DNA of 64,000 nt. Source: CAVRUD01 sp963849635 (GTDB taxonomy: Bacteria > Chloroflexota > Chloroflexia > Thermomicrobiales > UBA6265). Where the stretch lies: NCBI GenBank assembly GCA_963849635.1, contig CAWKIA010000010.1, positions 1 to 64,000 of the forward strand. Reading direction: 5' to 3'. The translations under genes were made by a program, and so were the position numbers. The notes under the pieces are model-generated. The model was not told the origin of the DNA and searched no databases. It was given only the letters and a program-made list of their open reading frames with translations. Each line of letters opens with the position of its first letter. Positions within the stretch are counted from its first letter, which is position 1. Positions 27,526 through 36,327 of this stretch are shown here, piece by piece.

Positions 27526-28218
27526 CTAGTCGGCTGGGGGATTCTCGAGGAATTCCTCCGAGACCCAACCTTCTTCGCCGTCAACGTCAACCTTTACCCA
27601 TTCAACGTCGTCGCCTTCGGCTTCGACGACACCGCTGATGACTCGAACTGGCGTATTGAGCGCCAGAGAAGTGATCTCGTCACACGAGGCTCCCGGCCCG
27701 GAGCGGAGGATCAAACCATCGTCGGCGGCAACCACGCGATTCTGCCGCCCTGTCCGCTCGGGCAACTCCTCGGGTTCTTCGCAGTCAGTGACGACGACCG
27801 TGGTTGGGTCGGGCTCCTCTTCTTCGGTAGGTTCCGCCTCATCACCGGCTTGCGGCGATTCATCGGTCGCCTCTTCAGCAGGCTCGTCCGCGACTCCAGG
27901 GGTGCCGGTGTCATCGTCCGAATCTTCGTCGTCTGGTTCAGAAGTTCGGGTGGGAGCTACACCTGCCCGCGGAGTTCCAGGGCCGGGTTGAGCACGTGGC
28001 GTGGCCACCGGAGTAGCAGCAGGCGTGCCGGCACTTGCCTGAGCGGTAGGCGCCGCGCCTGCCGGAACCGCGGCGGTTGCGGTCGGGTCGTCGCCGTCGT
28101 CATCATCGCCTAGCGGACCGCAGGCACTGACGAGTGCGAGGATTAACACGGCGAGGGCCGCGTGACGCAGCCAGCGACGTACGTGAGATCGCGAACGCCG
28201 CGAACAATCCGTGTCCAC
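27526..28218 (-). CDS. Predicted lipoprotein with SH3-type C-terminal domain
   Basis: A lipoprotein signal (RHAALAVLILALVSACGPLG, lipobox LVSAC) is followed by a long disordered Ala/Thr/Pro and Asp/Glu-rich linker and then a bacterial SH3-like domain of about 65 residues (VVAADDGLILRSGPGASCDE, EWVKVDVDGEEGWVSEEFLE). Such proteins are anchored to the outer face of the membrane, and SH3b domains often contact cell wall. The start is uncertain: GTG 28218 gives a normal signal peptide, while an in-frame TTG at 28320 would add 34 residues with no membrane logic. It lies downstream of mreB, suggesting an envelope role by position. Confidence 0.75.
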   Translation of the reverse strand: MDTDCSRRSRSHVRRWLRHAALAVLILALVSACGPLGDDDDGDDPTATAAVPAGAAPTAQASAGTPAATPVATPRAQPGPGTPRAGVAPTRTSEPDDEDSDDDTGTPGVADEPAEEATDESPQAGDEAEPTEEEEPDPTTVVVTDCEEPEELPERTGRQNRVVAADDGLILRSGPGASCDEITSLALNTPVRVISGVVEAEGDDVEWVKVDVDGEEGWVSEEFLENPPAD

Positions 28219-28401
28219 CGGAGAACGACGAGGGGCAACAGGGGTCGGCAATTCCTGGTCGATGACGCACGCTCCTGCGAGGTTTACTCCGACGGGAGGC
28301 CGCTGAAGCCGGAATCGCAAGTCTGGAGTCGCGTGACTTCGAGACGCAGCAGTTATAGCCGATTGTCGACGCCGTAGCTACCGCCGTGCTTTATCTGACG
28401 G

Positions 28402-29406
28402 CTACGGCTCCTCGAGGCTGTCGCGAAGGATATCCATGTGCTCAAGGGCAAGTCCGGTACCGACCGCCACGCAGGAGAGCGGATCGTCGGCGACGTAGCA
28501 CGGGACTCCGGTCACTTCGGTCAGAAGGTCTGGCAAATTTCTGAGCAATGCCCCACCGCCGGTGAGGATCATGCCCTTGTCGATAATGTCAGAAGAGAGT
28601 TCTGGTGGCGTGTCTTCGAGGACCGCCCGGACTGCCCCGATGATCGCTTCAAGCGGCTCGGTGATGGCGTCGGTGACTTCATTCGCGTGAATCTGGACGG
28701 TTCGTGGCAGACCGGCAACTTCGTCACGGCCGCGCACTTCCATGGTTTCGTCACTCTCAGACGGCATCGCGCTGCCGATTGCGATCTTGACTTCTTCGGC
28801 GGTACGCTCGCCGATCCGGAGGTTGTAGCGACGTTTGATGTAGTTTGAGATGGCTTCGTCGAACCGGTTGCCCCCGACCCGCAGTGACCGGGCGACGACG
28901 ATACCGTTCAACGAGATCACCGCCACCTCGGTGGTGCCACCACCGATATCGATGATCATGTTGCCCGATGGATCGGCGACCGGAACCCGCGCGCCGATCG
29001 CGGCCGCCAGCGGCTCACTGATCAGATAGGCACGACGGGCGCCCGCCGCCAGAGCAGCATCGCGCACTGCCCGGCGCTCCACGCCGGTGACGCCGGCGGG
29101 CACGCAGATCATCACTTCCGGGCGGACGAGCGAGAACCGCCCGGCGGCTTTGGAGATGAAGTACTTGAGCATCTCCTGGGTTACGACGTAGTCGGCGATC
29201 ACGCCGTCCCGCATGGGGCGGACGACTTCGATCGTATCCCGAGGCTCGCGCCCCAGCATGTTGCGGGCTTCCAGGCCAACCGCTTTGACTTTGCCATCTT
29301 TCGCCGAGATGGCCACGACCGATGGTTCGTTGATGACGATTCCTCGACCACGCATGTAGACGAGGACATTCGCCGTCCCGAGATCAATCCCGATCTGTTT
29401 GACCAC
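28402..29406 (-). CDS. mreB: Rod-shape-determining actin homologue MreB
   Basis: A 334-residue actin-fold ATPase that guides cell-wall synthesis. The phosphate-1 loop is QIGIDLGTANVLVYMRGRG, followed by NEPSVVAISAK. Phosphate-2 is NMIIDIGGGTTEVAVISL and the adenosine motif is GMILTGGGALLRNLPDLL. Family segments VMICVPAGVTGVERRAVRDA and YLISEPLAAAIGA are present. Length is standard. The start is GTG 29406 with GGAG nine bases upstream; an extended -10 box lies at 29520-29528. No mreC or mreD is adjacent. Confidence 0.95.
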   Translation of the reverse strand: MVKQIGIDLGTANVLVYMRGRGIVINEPSVVAISAKDGKVKAVGLEARNMLGREPRDTIEVVRPMRDGVIADYVVTQEMLKYFISKAAGRFSLVRPEVMICVPAGVTGVERRAVRDAALAAGARRAYLISEPLAAAIGARVPVADPSGNMIIDIGGGTTEVAVISLNGIVVARSLRVGGNRFDEAISNYIKRRYNLRIGERTAEEVKIAIGSAMPSESDETMEVRGRDEVAGLPRTVQIHANEVTDAITEPLEAIIGAVRAVLEDTPPELSSDIIDKGMILTGGGALLRNLPDLLTEVTGVPCYVADDPLSCVAVGTGLALEHMDILRDSLEEP

Positions 29407-29519
29407 GAACGTTTACTCCGATCCAGGATCGGGGACGGCCGCCGTATTGCACGGCCGGTCTATATTAGGCACCACGAATCGAAATTGTGCGGTGGAGTCG
29501 CGTGCCGACACGGCCCGGG

Positions 29520-29528
29520 ATTGTACCA
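29520..29528 (-). promoter_or_regulatory. Extended -10 promoter element upstream of mreB
   Basis: On the minus strand the sequence reads TGGTACAAT, a TGn plus TACAAT extended -10 box, about 110 bases before the mreB GTG. It shares its form with elements upstream of other genes here. Confidence 0.4.
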
Positions 29529-29616
29529 TAGGGTCCCCGCGATCCCTGTTTTGACCGGACTTTCGGGCGGCAATCAGCCGTCGAAGCCAGATCGCCGAGC
29601 GAGAAGACAAACCACG

Positions 29617-30187
29617 ATGGACTCCCAGAACGAACAGAGTCGCCAGCAACAGCGCGATCCGAATCAGGTTCACCACGACACCCCCCGGCCATCGCGCCAG
29701 TCGGGCCGGGGCCAGCGTCCGAACCAGGGCAGGGATCAGGGGAATCGGGCAACCGGTGGGTCTCCCCGACCCGGCCCGGGCGACGGTGGCGGCGCAGGCG
29801 GAAACCGGGGAAAACCGCGGCGGACCGTCGGGCCAGCAGCAAGATGGCCGCGAGGGTCGGCGTCGGCGTAAAGACGGTGGTGACCGGCGCGGCATCTATG
29901 GATTCGGAGATGCGATCGAGCGCTGCACTTGCCTGTCGATTCACCACGAGATGCCCGACATCTGGCCGATTCATTCTCGATCAAACCTTGCGACGTTACG
30001 GATGATCGAGGTCGATCGCCGTCCGAACGCGATCCTTTTCTGTGACAGCGCCCATGCCGGCCCCCATCTCTGGCCGGACGGTGAGATCGCGGCAGGATCT
30101 CTTCCGGGGCCGTCAGTGCAGCCCGAGCCCAGTCCCACACCGGTGGTCGAGCCAAACGAGGACACGACCGAGTCGAGCTCTCACTAG
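29617..30187 (+). CDS. Low-complexity Gln/Arg/Gly-rich protein with a conserved-looking C-terminal domain (frameshifted)
   Basis: From ATG 29617 the frame reads MDSQNEQSRQQQRDPNQVHH, then an RG/NRG-rich disordered stretch (GPGDGGGAGGNRG). At about 29805-29835 one extra base moves the frame, which continues SGQQQDGREGRRRRKDGGDR into a compact segment with GIYGFGDAIERCTCLSIHHE, MPDIWPIHSRSNLATLRMIE and FCDSAHAGPHLWPDG, ending in an acidic tail. Reconstructed length is 189 residues. Two Cys and several His (CTCLSIHHE, CDSAHAGPH) could bind metal. No family is recognised. RG-rich tails often bind RNA, which is inference only. No strong ribosome binding site is visible. Confidence 0.45.
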
Positions 30188-30217
30188 GTGCGCTCACAGT
30201 TCGTGTTCGATTGCTGT

Positions 30218-30880
30218 CTAAAAGGGGACTGAGTCGTCCGGCCCCGCGTCCTCAACCGCAAGTTGGGCCATTCCGAGGACCACGGCCCGGCAGACTTTGG
30301 CGTCAGCCAACGCACGGTGGCCACCTGGCGAGATCCCAAATCGGTAGGCTGCCCGGTCAAGGCGGTGCCATTTGAAACCACCGCTCTGACCCGGCTCGGC
30401 GCAGAATTCGGCGTAGGCCCGCATTGCGCACTGCCAGACAACTTCTGGGGATGCCAACGCATATTGCGTGCAGCATTGAGACACGATTCGCTTATCGAAG
30501 TCAGCGTTGTAGACGACGATTCGCCTGCCCTGTGTCACGCGGCCAAACTCGGCGAAGACATCGTCCCAGGTCGGCGCATCAGCGACATCGGCATCTCTGA
30601 TGCCATGGATGCCGCTGGCGACGAGCGGGATCGAGCGCACGGGCCGGACCAGGGTATCGAGCAAGACTTCGCCGTCGCCGGCGATCACGGCGAGATCGAC
30701 AATCTCGGCCTGGCCGTCGAGTCCGGTCGTTTCGGTATCGAGATAGACAACCGTGGGATCAACGGCGACTTCGCGTGCCCACCCGATCGCCCGCTCCCGG
30801 GCGGTAACAGTCGCCGGCGTCGAGCGGTTCCATCCACGGGTGTCGCTTCGCCGCACGCGATCTTGGAGACGCGGACGCAT
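30218..30880 (-). CDS. DEDDh-type 3'-5' exonuclease (DnaQ-like)
   Basis: A 220-residue exonuclease of the RNase T/DNA polymerase III epsilon superfamily. Exo I is VVYLDTETTGLDGQAEIVDL (Asp, Glu), Exo II is IVVYNADFDKRIVSQ (Asp), and Exo III is GHRALADAKVCRAVVL (His, Asp), giving the DEDDh set. VASGIHGIRDADV is the usual linker. The first 35 residues are Arg-rich and may not be translated. It acts on nucleic-acid 3' ends in the cytoplasm; the partner is unknown. It is divergent from the adenosine-deaminase gene. Confidence 0.88.
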   Translation of the reverse strand: MRPRLQDRVRRSDTRGWNRSTPATVTARERAIGWAREVAVDPTVVYLDTETTGLDGQAEIVDLAVIAGDGEVLLDTLVRPVRSIPLVASGIHGIRDADVADAPTWDDVFAEFGRVTQGRRIVVYNADFDKRIVSQCCTQYALASPEVVWQCAMRAYAEFCAEPGQSGGFKWHRLDRAAYRFGISPGGHRALADAKVCRAVVLGMAQLAVEDAGPDDSVPF

Positions 30881-31003
30881 GCTTAACTCCCTTGACCTGG
30901 TGTTGCGGGGATGGATTGCGGTTCACACGTATGATCCCGTGTATTCGTTCCGAGTGCCAGCGCGCCACCACCGAGCCGCCGGCCGACCTTGAGGCGTTCA
31001 CCC

Positions 31004-32119
31004 ATGTCCAATTTTCCTGCACCCCTCATGGCTAGCGCAGCGACTGATCAGGACAACACGCTTCCCGATGCGCTCGACCAGTTCATCGCCCGGATGCCGA
31101 AGGTCGAGATCCACCTGCATCTCGAAGGCAGCATGCTCCCCGGTACCCTTCGTGATCTGGCGAGAAAGTACGATCTCGATCTTCCGATCCACGACGACGA
31201 ATCGCTGGCCGCTTTCTATCAGTTCCGAGACTTTGCCCACTTTGTCGACGTCTACATGGCATCGTGTTTCTGCCTCCGATCACCAGAGGACTTTGCCCGC
31301 ATCGCCTACGAGGTGGGCGCGGAGGCGGCTCGCCAGAACACTCGCTACCTGGAGATCCATTTCAACCCGGAACCGAATCAGCGCAAACGCAAGGTCTCAT
31401 TCCGCGATCAACTCGACGGGATGAACGAGGGCCGGGCGCGGGCCCTCGCAGAGTTCGGGGTTGAGATGCGCTGGATCGCTGATGGCGTCCGCGATGCCGA
31501 ATCTGGACCGGGATCGGTCACCCAAACCGTTGAGTGGATCTCCGGCTTGCCCGAATCCGACGGGGTGATCGCGCTCGGGCTGGGAGGATTCGAAGTCGAG
31601 GGCCCGCCTGAACTCTTCGTCTCCGACTTCGAGGCGGCCCGGTCGGCGGGCCTGCACGTGGTCGCTCACGCCGGCGAATCGACCGGCCCCGACTACATCT
31701 GGACCTCGTTGCTCGACCTGGGAGCCGAGCGGATTGGCCACGGCGTATCGGCGATCAAGGACCCATCACTCATGGATCACCTTGCCACCGTGCATGTTCC
31801 GCTGGAGGTCTGTCCTGTCAGCAATCTACGGACGAGGGTGGTCGACCGCGCAGAGGACCACCCGTTTGCCGCTCTGGACGCCGCCGGGGTCCTGGTTACC
31901 GTCAATTCAGACGACCCACCGATGTTCAGTACGACGCTCAACGACGAGTACCGCTTCCTCGCAAGGACATTTGGCTACGACGCGGCCGGACTTGCGCGCC
32001 TATCGCGCAACGGAGTCAAAGCGTCCTTCCTGTCTCAGGCGCGGAAGACCGCGCTCCTCACCGAATTCGACGAGGAGTTCGCCCAACTCGGCAAAGAACT
32101 AGGAATTGAGGTGGCGTGA
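31004..32119 (+). CDS. add: Adenosine deaminase-type aminohydrolase
   Basis: A 371-residue zinc aminohydrolase converting adenosine to inosine. Metal and substrate motifs: MPKVEIHLHLEGSMLPGTL (HxH), VVAHAGESTGPDYIW (His and catalytic Glu-region), GAERIGHGVSAIKDPSL (His) and VTVNSDDPPMFSTTLNDEY (zinc Asp). CPVSNLRTRVVD is the usual family block. Adenine deaminase-like activity cannot be excluded, as these subfamilies share motifs. The ATG 31004 has GAGG eleven bases upstream. Its 3' end is overlapped by the decayed transposase frame on the other strand. Confidence 0.92.
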   Translation: MSNFPAPLMASAATDQDNTLPDALDQFIARMPKVEIHLHLEGSMLPGTLRDLARKYDLDLPIHDDESLAAFYQFRDFAHFVDVYMASCFCLRSPEDFARIAYEVGAEAARQNTRYLEIHFNPEPNQRKRKVSFRDQLDGMNEGRARALAEFGVEMRWIADGVRDAESGPGSVTQTVEWISGLPESDGVIALGLGGFEVEGPPELFVSDFEAARSAGLHVVAHAGESTGPDYIWTSLLDLGAERIGHGVSAIKDPSLMDHLATVHVPLEVCPVSNLRTRVVDRAEDHPFAALDAAGVLVTVNSDDPPMFSTTLNDEYRFLARTFGYDAAGLARLSRNGVKASFLSQARKTALLTEFDEEFAQLGKELGIEVA

Positions 32120-32161
32120 TTTATACGAAAAGCTGAACCTGCGGAGACCGAATTTGTGGGT

Positions 32162-32177
32162 GCGAGGCATGCCTCGC
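32162..32177. repeat. Palindrome GCGAGGCATGCCTCGC
   Basis: A perfect 16-base palindrome next to the 3' end of the adenosine deaminase gene. It has the same design (GC arms around an ATGC core) as the two palindromes at 32206 and 33664, typical of dispersed REP-like elements. Confidence 0.6.
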
Positions 32178-32205
32178 CCGGCCCCGACGCCCCCGTTCTT
32201 GAACA

Positions 32206-32225
32206 GGGCGATGCAAGCATCGCCC
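32206..32225. repeat. Palindrome GGGCGATGC-AA-GCATCGCCC
   Basis: A perfect 9-bp inverted repeat with an AA loop at the left edge of the insertion element. It is repeated with one extra base at 33664-33684. Confidence 0.7.
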
Positions 32226-33663
32226 CATACGCATCGAGCTAAGCCGCCGAGGGCGGGATCGGTGAGCAACTGGAACAGGCTGGGGTTGCGGCGGCGGTGG
32301 TCGACACGGCAGCCAGCGGCCAGGCAGCGGCCGAGGGCGTGCAGCACCGCAAGCACTCCAGCGCGGACGGCGAAGACCAGGAGGAGGCCGATCGCGTGGT
32401 CGCGGACCGTCTGGGCGGCCTTGGTCAAGGAGCGGTCGGCGAAGAGCCAGCAGCCGACCAGGAGGAGCCAATGCTGGAGCACCATCGCCACGAGCTTGGC
32501 GGAGACCTCGCAGAGGATGCGCGTCGGGTCGGCGCTGCGCCACTCGTCGAGGTGGCCTTCGTCTTTCCACAGCTTGAAGAGCAGTTCGATCTGCCACCGT
32601 GCCCGGGCCAAGACCAGCGCCTCGCGGATCGCCAGCCCCTCCGGCGGCGCGTTGGTGACCAGCAGGGTTCACCCGGCCAGGGCCAGCTTGCGCGCACTCG
32701 GTGTCTCGCCCTCGCGCTTGGCCTCGGCCAGGATCTTGGTGCGGCGCGCGGCCGCCACTCGCTTGGGCACCTGGACCGCCAGCAGGCGGGCTGGCAGCCG
32801 GTCCTCGACCCCCAGCGTCACCGCCACACTCAGCCGCCGCCGCCGCTGGCGGGGCAACCAGTCGACCAGGTCGAGGCGCGCGCCGTCGGTGGCGAAGACG
32901 GCGGTCTGCAGGTGGTGCCGCGAGAGGAAATAGGCGTCCTGATCGGCGATCTCCGCCAGTACCGCCAGGCTCCAAAAGCCCAGGTCGGTGATCCGCAGGG
33001 CGCCGGGCGGCAGCGGCGCGTGCTGGAGCGCGCTCGCCTTGTCTTGGGCGCGGCCGGCCGTGAGCACCGGGCCGTCGAGGCTCCCCGTGCACAGGTCGAG
33101 GCGCACGGTGAGCTTCAGCGCCGCCTGGCCACCCTGGGACACGCGGCTGCCGCAGCCGGCCCAGATATGCCCCAGGCCGTCGGGCAGCGCCACCGTGGTG
33201 CTGTCCATGAGCACCACCGCCGGGAAGCGGGCCAGCAATCCGGCCGCCACCGGCGCGGCGGTGACCACCTCGCGCAGCGCCGCTTCCAGCACCTCCGTCA
33301 GCAGCGCCGCCGCCGCCGGGGTGAAGCGCTGGACCAACCCTTGCGGGCTGACCGTCGTCCCCAGCATCGCGGCCGCTTGGGTGAGGCGATGCAGCGAGCC
33401 GGTGGGATGCGCCAGCCAGCCCAGCACCAGCGTCTGCACGAACACGGCGGCGGTGACCTTGCTCCGGCGGCGGCAGAACCCGGTCTCGCGGGCGAGTCCC
33501 TCGGGCACCGCGGTCAGGACGCGCGCCAGCGCCGTCGCGATCTGTGGGAGACTCGTGGCCATGCGGGGACCTCCTCGGGCGGGCGGCGGTTGCACTCCCA
33601 CCTTGCCCGCGTCGGTCCCCGTTGTCACCCAGTCGCCCCCACCCATCTCCTTAGTTGAGCACA

Positions 33664-33684
33664 GGGCGCATGCAAGCATCGCCC
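33664..33684. repeat. Palindrome at the right edge of the insertion element
   Basis: GGGCGCATGCAAGCATCGCCC, a one-base variant of the palindrome at 32206-32225, in the same orientation context (preceded by a TTGA..ACA stretch and followed by C(C/A)TACG). Confidence 0.7.
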
Positions 33685-33753
33685 CTACGAGATCAACGGC
33701 GATAGAGAACCACGAATTTCGGCCCCAAGACCCGATTGACTCCAGCAAAGACG

Positions 33754-34538
33754 TCATCGTGGCGCAGCTGCTCTGAGAAGTTCCTCATACGCTTCGACAC
33801 TTTCAACCGCGGTGATTGCCCGGACCACGGTCTCGTCCAGCACGGCCGCGAAAGGTGCGAGTCCATCCCGGACGGACTCCGGATTGTCGCTGGCAACGGC
33901 TGTGTCGATCGCCTGGACGCCCATGCGCGCGAAGTGGGCGGCATAGGCCGGATAACCCGCGTAGCGCCGGGCCTCGGACGCAAGCCGTTCCTCGGCCGCT
34001 GCTCCTAAGGCCGTTCGAACATACCCGTAGAGCCAGGGCTCCGGCCGGCCGGCATCGTGCGCGGCCTCTCGGACAATCGCGCCGGATCGCTCCGCCTGAC
34101 CCGGCGTCAGCCAATTGAGCAACACTCCATCGACGACCTCACCCGAAAGCGCGGTCATTCGTGGTCCTAACGCCCCGACAACCACTCGCGCTCCGGTCGA
34201 TTCTCTGACCTCCACCGCTCCATCGCGGACGATCGCGAGTCCGCCAGTGGCGCCACCCGACCCAACTCCCAGAGTCAGGCGGTCAACTGGCAGTCCGAGA
34301 TCGCGGACGCTGGTAGCGATGTTTTCGGCGTCGCGCCGGTCGAGCGGAATACACCAACGCCCAGCCGGATGGTGGATGTCACTGATGCGGCTACCGCCAA
34401 CGTGGCGAGTCCGTCACCGTTTGGTGTGTCGTTGGCCCAGAATGTGGTGTATCCGAGATTCTCGGCCTGCCTGGCGATCGCACGCACGATCTCTGGATCA
34501 AGCCCCCCCGCCACACCAAAGCCATAGCTCTGCTCCAC
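33754..34538 (-). CDS. LLM-class (luciferase-like, F420/FMN) oxidoreductase (frameshifted)
   Basis: Reconstructed as 261 residues. N-terminal part: MEQSYGFGVAGGLDPEIVRA, then TFWANDTPNGDGLATLAVAA and IRLGVGVF. At about 34345-34347 one G (plus strand) appears missing, after which the frame continues PLDRRDAENIATSVRDLGLP, VDRLTLGVGSGGATGGLAIV and REAAHDAGRPEPWLYGYVRT. The TIM-barrel pattern and the sequence GVGSGG match F420-dependent LLM oxidoreductases of Actinobacteria and Chloroflexota. It is somewhat short for the family (usually 280-340). Substrate is unknown. It may be a true pseudogene or an indel error. Confidence 0.75.
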
Positions 34539-34565
34539 AGTGGACCTCCTACTGTCACTAAGTCC

Positions 34566-35306
34566 CTAGCGTGCCGCGGGAAACCCGAGCCCCAGACGTC
34601 GCAAAGAGATGTGGCGGCCCTGTCCGACGATCAGGTGATCGAGTAACTCCACATCGAGCAGGTTGCCGGCTTTGACCAATTCGGCGGTGAGGGTGACGTC
34701 CGCACTCGACGGCGTCGGATCGCCGGACGGGTGGTTATGGACCGCCACGATTGCAACAGCGTTGTGCCGGATCGCATCGCGAAAGACCTCGGCCACCCGG
34801 ACCTGGGCCTGATTGACGCTGCCCTGATAGACGGTGCGAATCGCCAAAACTTTGTGCTTGGTATCAAGGAGAACGACCCGGAGTTGCTCCTGATCCAACG
34901 CCGCCATCTCGATGCCGATCAGATTGACGACATCGTCCGGCGACGAAATCTGGGGCCGCTGCTCTGGTCCAAGCGCCGCCAGACGCATACCGAGCTCGAG
35001 GGCCGCCTTCACCTTCGCGGCCTTGGCCTCACCAAGCCCGTGGATGCGCTCCAACTCGACGACATCCATACGCATCAGGCCGGTCAGGCCACCAAAGTCA
35101 CGCAGGAGCCGCTGGGCAAGGTCCGTGACCGGCTCGCCCTTCACGCCAACGTTGATCAGGATCGCCAGAAGTTCGCTGGTGCTGAGCGAGGCGGCTCCCC
35201 GCAAGCGCAAGCGCTCGCGAGGCCGCTCGTCCGGCGCCATCTCCTTGATGGTGAATCGATATGGGGCTGTGCCCGTACCGCTGTTGGACCGCTCCGCCGT
35301 CGCCAA
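34566..35306 (-). CDS. radC: RadC/JAB-domain DNA repair-associated protein
   Basis: A 246-residue RadC-family protein. The N-terminal helical part contains a helix-hairpin-helix-like LERIHGLGEAKAAKVKAALE. The C-terminal JAB metal-binding motif is complete: VAIVAVHNHPSGDPTPSSAD (HxHPSGDxxPSxxD), preceded by EVFRDAIRHNA. The biochemical role of RadC is unsettled despite the name. Start chosen at 35306. It lies four bases from the LigB-like gene, so the two probably share a transcript. Confidence 0.93.
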   Translation of the reverse strand: MATAERSNSGTGTAPYRFTIKEMAPDERPRERLRLRGAASLSTSELLAILINVGVKGEPVTDLAQRLLRDFGGLTGLMRMDVVELERIHGLGEAKAAKVKAALELGMRLAALGPEQRPQISSPDDVVNLIGIEMAALDQEQLRVVLLDTKHKVLAIRTVYQGSVNQAQVRVAEVFRDAIRHNAVAIVAVHNHPSGDPTPSSADVTLTAELVKAGNLLDVELLDHLIVGQGRHISLRRLGLGFPAAR

Positions 35307-35310
35307 CGCC

Positions 35311-36198
35311 TTAGGCGACCTTCGCCGGAGCGTAGGAGGCGACGATCATGCCGTAGTATGTCGGGGCCTCGTAGCACAGGAAGTCGACATTCATCGGCAC
35401 TTCATCGAGCACGCCCGCCAACATCAAAGTCTGCCAGAGGCCGTCGATCGCGGCTTCGGTCGCGCGGTCGTCGGTGATCGCATCGAGGCTGTGCAAGTCA
35501 TTCGCCTTCACCGCCGCGACCACGTCGGCGTCCACTTCAGCGGAGGCGGGGTTGTAGCCGTATGGACCATCGTCACGGTGGCAGTGGCCCCAATCGCATG
35601 AGGCAACGAAGGCTATCCGGCGGCCGTCGTTCTCGGCCGCTTCGGCCACGGCCCGCCCGAACTCGACCAGATGCTCACGCGGCATCGTGCGCGAAGGGGA
35701 GACCAGGATTGCCGGTGGCCCGATGTCCTCGGCTGGTGGCTTCGCCAGGACGTCTCCCTTGCCCTCCAGGTTGCGGTTGTGACCCAGGAACCAGAGGGGT
35801 GTCATCATCCCCCAGTCGATCGGGATCACGGCCTGGTAGCGCCGGTTGCCGGCATACCCGCCAAGCGCGACCGGCACGCCGCGCGACTTCGCCGCGGCGG
35901 CGATGCCGTCAGTGAGGTCGAGGTCGACGGGAACGTTCATCTCGACCTTCTTGCCGCCCCAGAACAGGGTGCCCGCGCCCCGGGCGACATCGGCGAGAAA
36001 GACGTGGTCATGAACCCGGAAGAAGTGGGGGCCGGCGATCACGATCGCCTCGACGCCCGCCTCCTTCGCCCTGCGTCCCAACTCGTGCATCGCCTCTCGG
36101 GTGGCCAGACCGCCCTCGGCATCTTCACTCAAATCAGGAATTATCGGGAATCCATGGGGCGCGATCGCCCCGAACACGATAGGCACGATGTCCTCCAT
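35311..36198 (-). CDS. LigB-like class III extradiol dioxygenase-superfamily protein
   Basis: A 295-residue protein of the LigB/MEMO fold. Metal-site segments: FGAIAPHGFPIIPD, AIVIAGPHFFRVHDHVFLAD, and VASCDWGHCHRDDGPYGYNP with the His of the active site. The family cleaves catechols in aromatic degradation, but stand-alone relatives such as MEMO have other or unknown roles. ATG 36198 is used; an in-frame TTG at 36219 exists. It is followed four bases later by radC. A structured repeat lies just upstream (36207-36282). Confidence 0.8.
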   Translation of the reverse strand: MEDIVPIVFGAIAPHGFPIIPDLSEDAEGGLATREAMHELGRRAKEAGVEAIVIAGPHFFRVHDHVFLADVARGAGTLFWGGKKVEMNVPVDLDLTDGIAAAAKSRGVPVALGGYAGNRRYQAVIPIDWGMMTPLWFLGHNRNLEGKGDVLAKPPAEDIGPPAILVSPSRTMPREHLVEFGRAVAEAAENDGRRIAFVASCDWGHCHRDDGPYGYNPASAEVDADVVAAVKANDLHSLDAITDDRATEAAIDGLWQTLMLAGVLDEVPMNVDFLCYEAPTYYGMIVASYAPAKVA

Positions 36199-36206
36199 CC
36201 CACGAG

Positions 36207-36282
36207 TAACAAGTTCCAAGATTCAAGTTCCAAGTCTCAAGTCACTGGTCACCTGTCACTTGGAACTTGCGACTTGTAACTT
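36207..36282. repeat. Short-motif inverted repeat upstream of the LigB-like gene
   Basis: The left side has GTAACAAGTTCCAAG and a second CAAGTTCCAAG, and the right side CTTGGAACTTG and CTTGTAAC in inverse orientation. The unit CAAGTTCCAAG is repeated and can fold into an imperfect hairpin. It is AT-richer than its surroundings. It resembles in design the 29-base-arm repeat between pheS and pheT. Confidence 0.6.
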
Positions 36283-36327
36283 AGGTCCTCGTGCAGGTTA
36301 TCGCGATCTCGGGGAAGCGCAAGAGGG

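Larger units (their letters stand above)
32099..33562 (-). pseudogene. IS4-family transposase interrupted by a stop codon
   Basis: From ATG 33562 (GAGGAGG eight bases upstream) the frame reads MATSLPQIATALARVLTAVP and contains the DDE residues: ARFPAVVLMDSTTVALPDGL (first Asp), GALRITDLGFWSLAVLAEIA (second Asp) and ARARWQIELLFKLWKDEGHL (Glu, in the Y/W-REK-like block). At 32669-32671 the Trp codon expected after KLALAG is TGA. The same frame continues afterwards with normal transposase sequence (TLLVTNAPPEGLAIREALVL), so this is a single G-to-A nonsense change and not a frameshift. The native end seems to be near LTDPALGGLA, and the remaining frame runs out through flanking repeats. Confidence 0.88.
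32160..33690. mobile_element. IS4-type insertion element, inactive, with REP-like palindromes at both edges
   Basis: The element contains the interrupted transposase. Clear terminal inverted repeats or target duplications were not resolved. Both edges carry related palindromic sequence: TTGA-ACAGGGCG-ATGCAAGCAT at 32198-32220 and the close variant at 33656-33680. Edges are therefore approximate. Confidence 0.6.

Noticed and set aside
32297..33658. 453-codon plus-strand frame over the insertion element
   Set aside because: Antisense of the transposase, low-complexity Arg/Gln composition.
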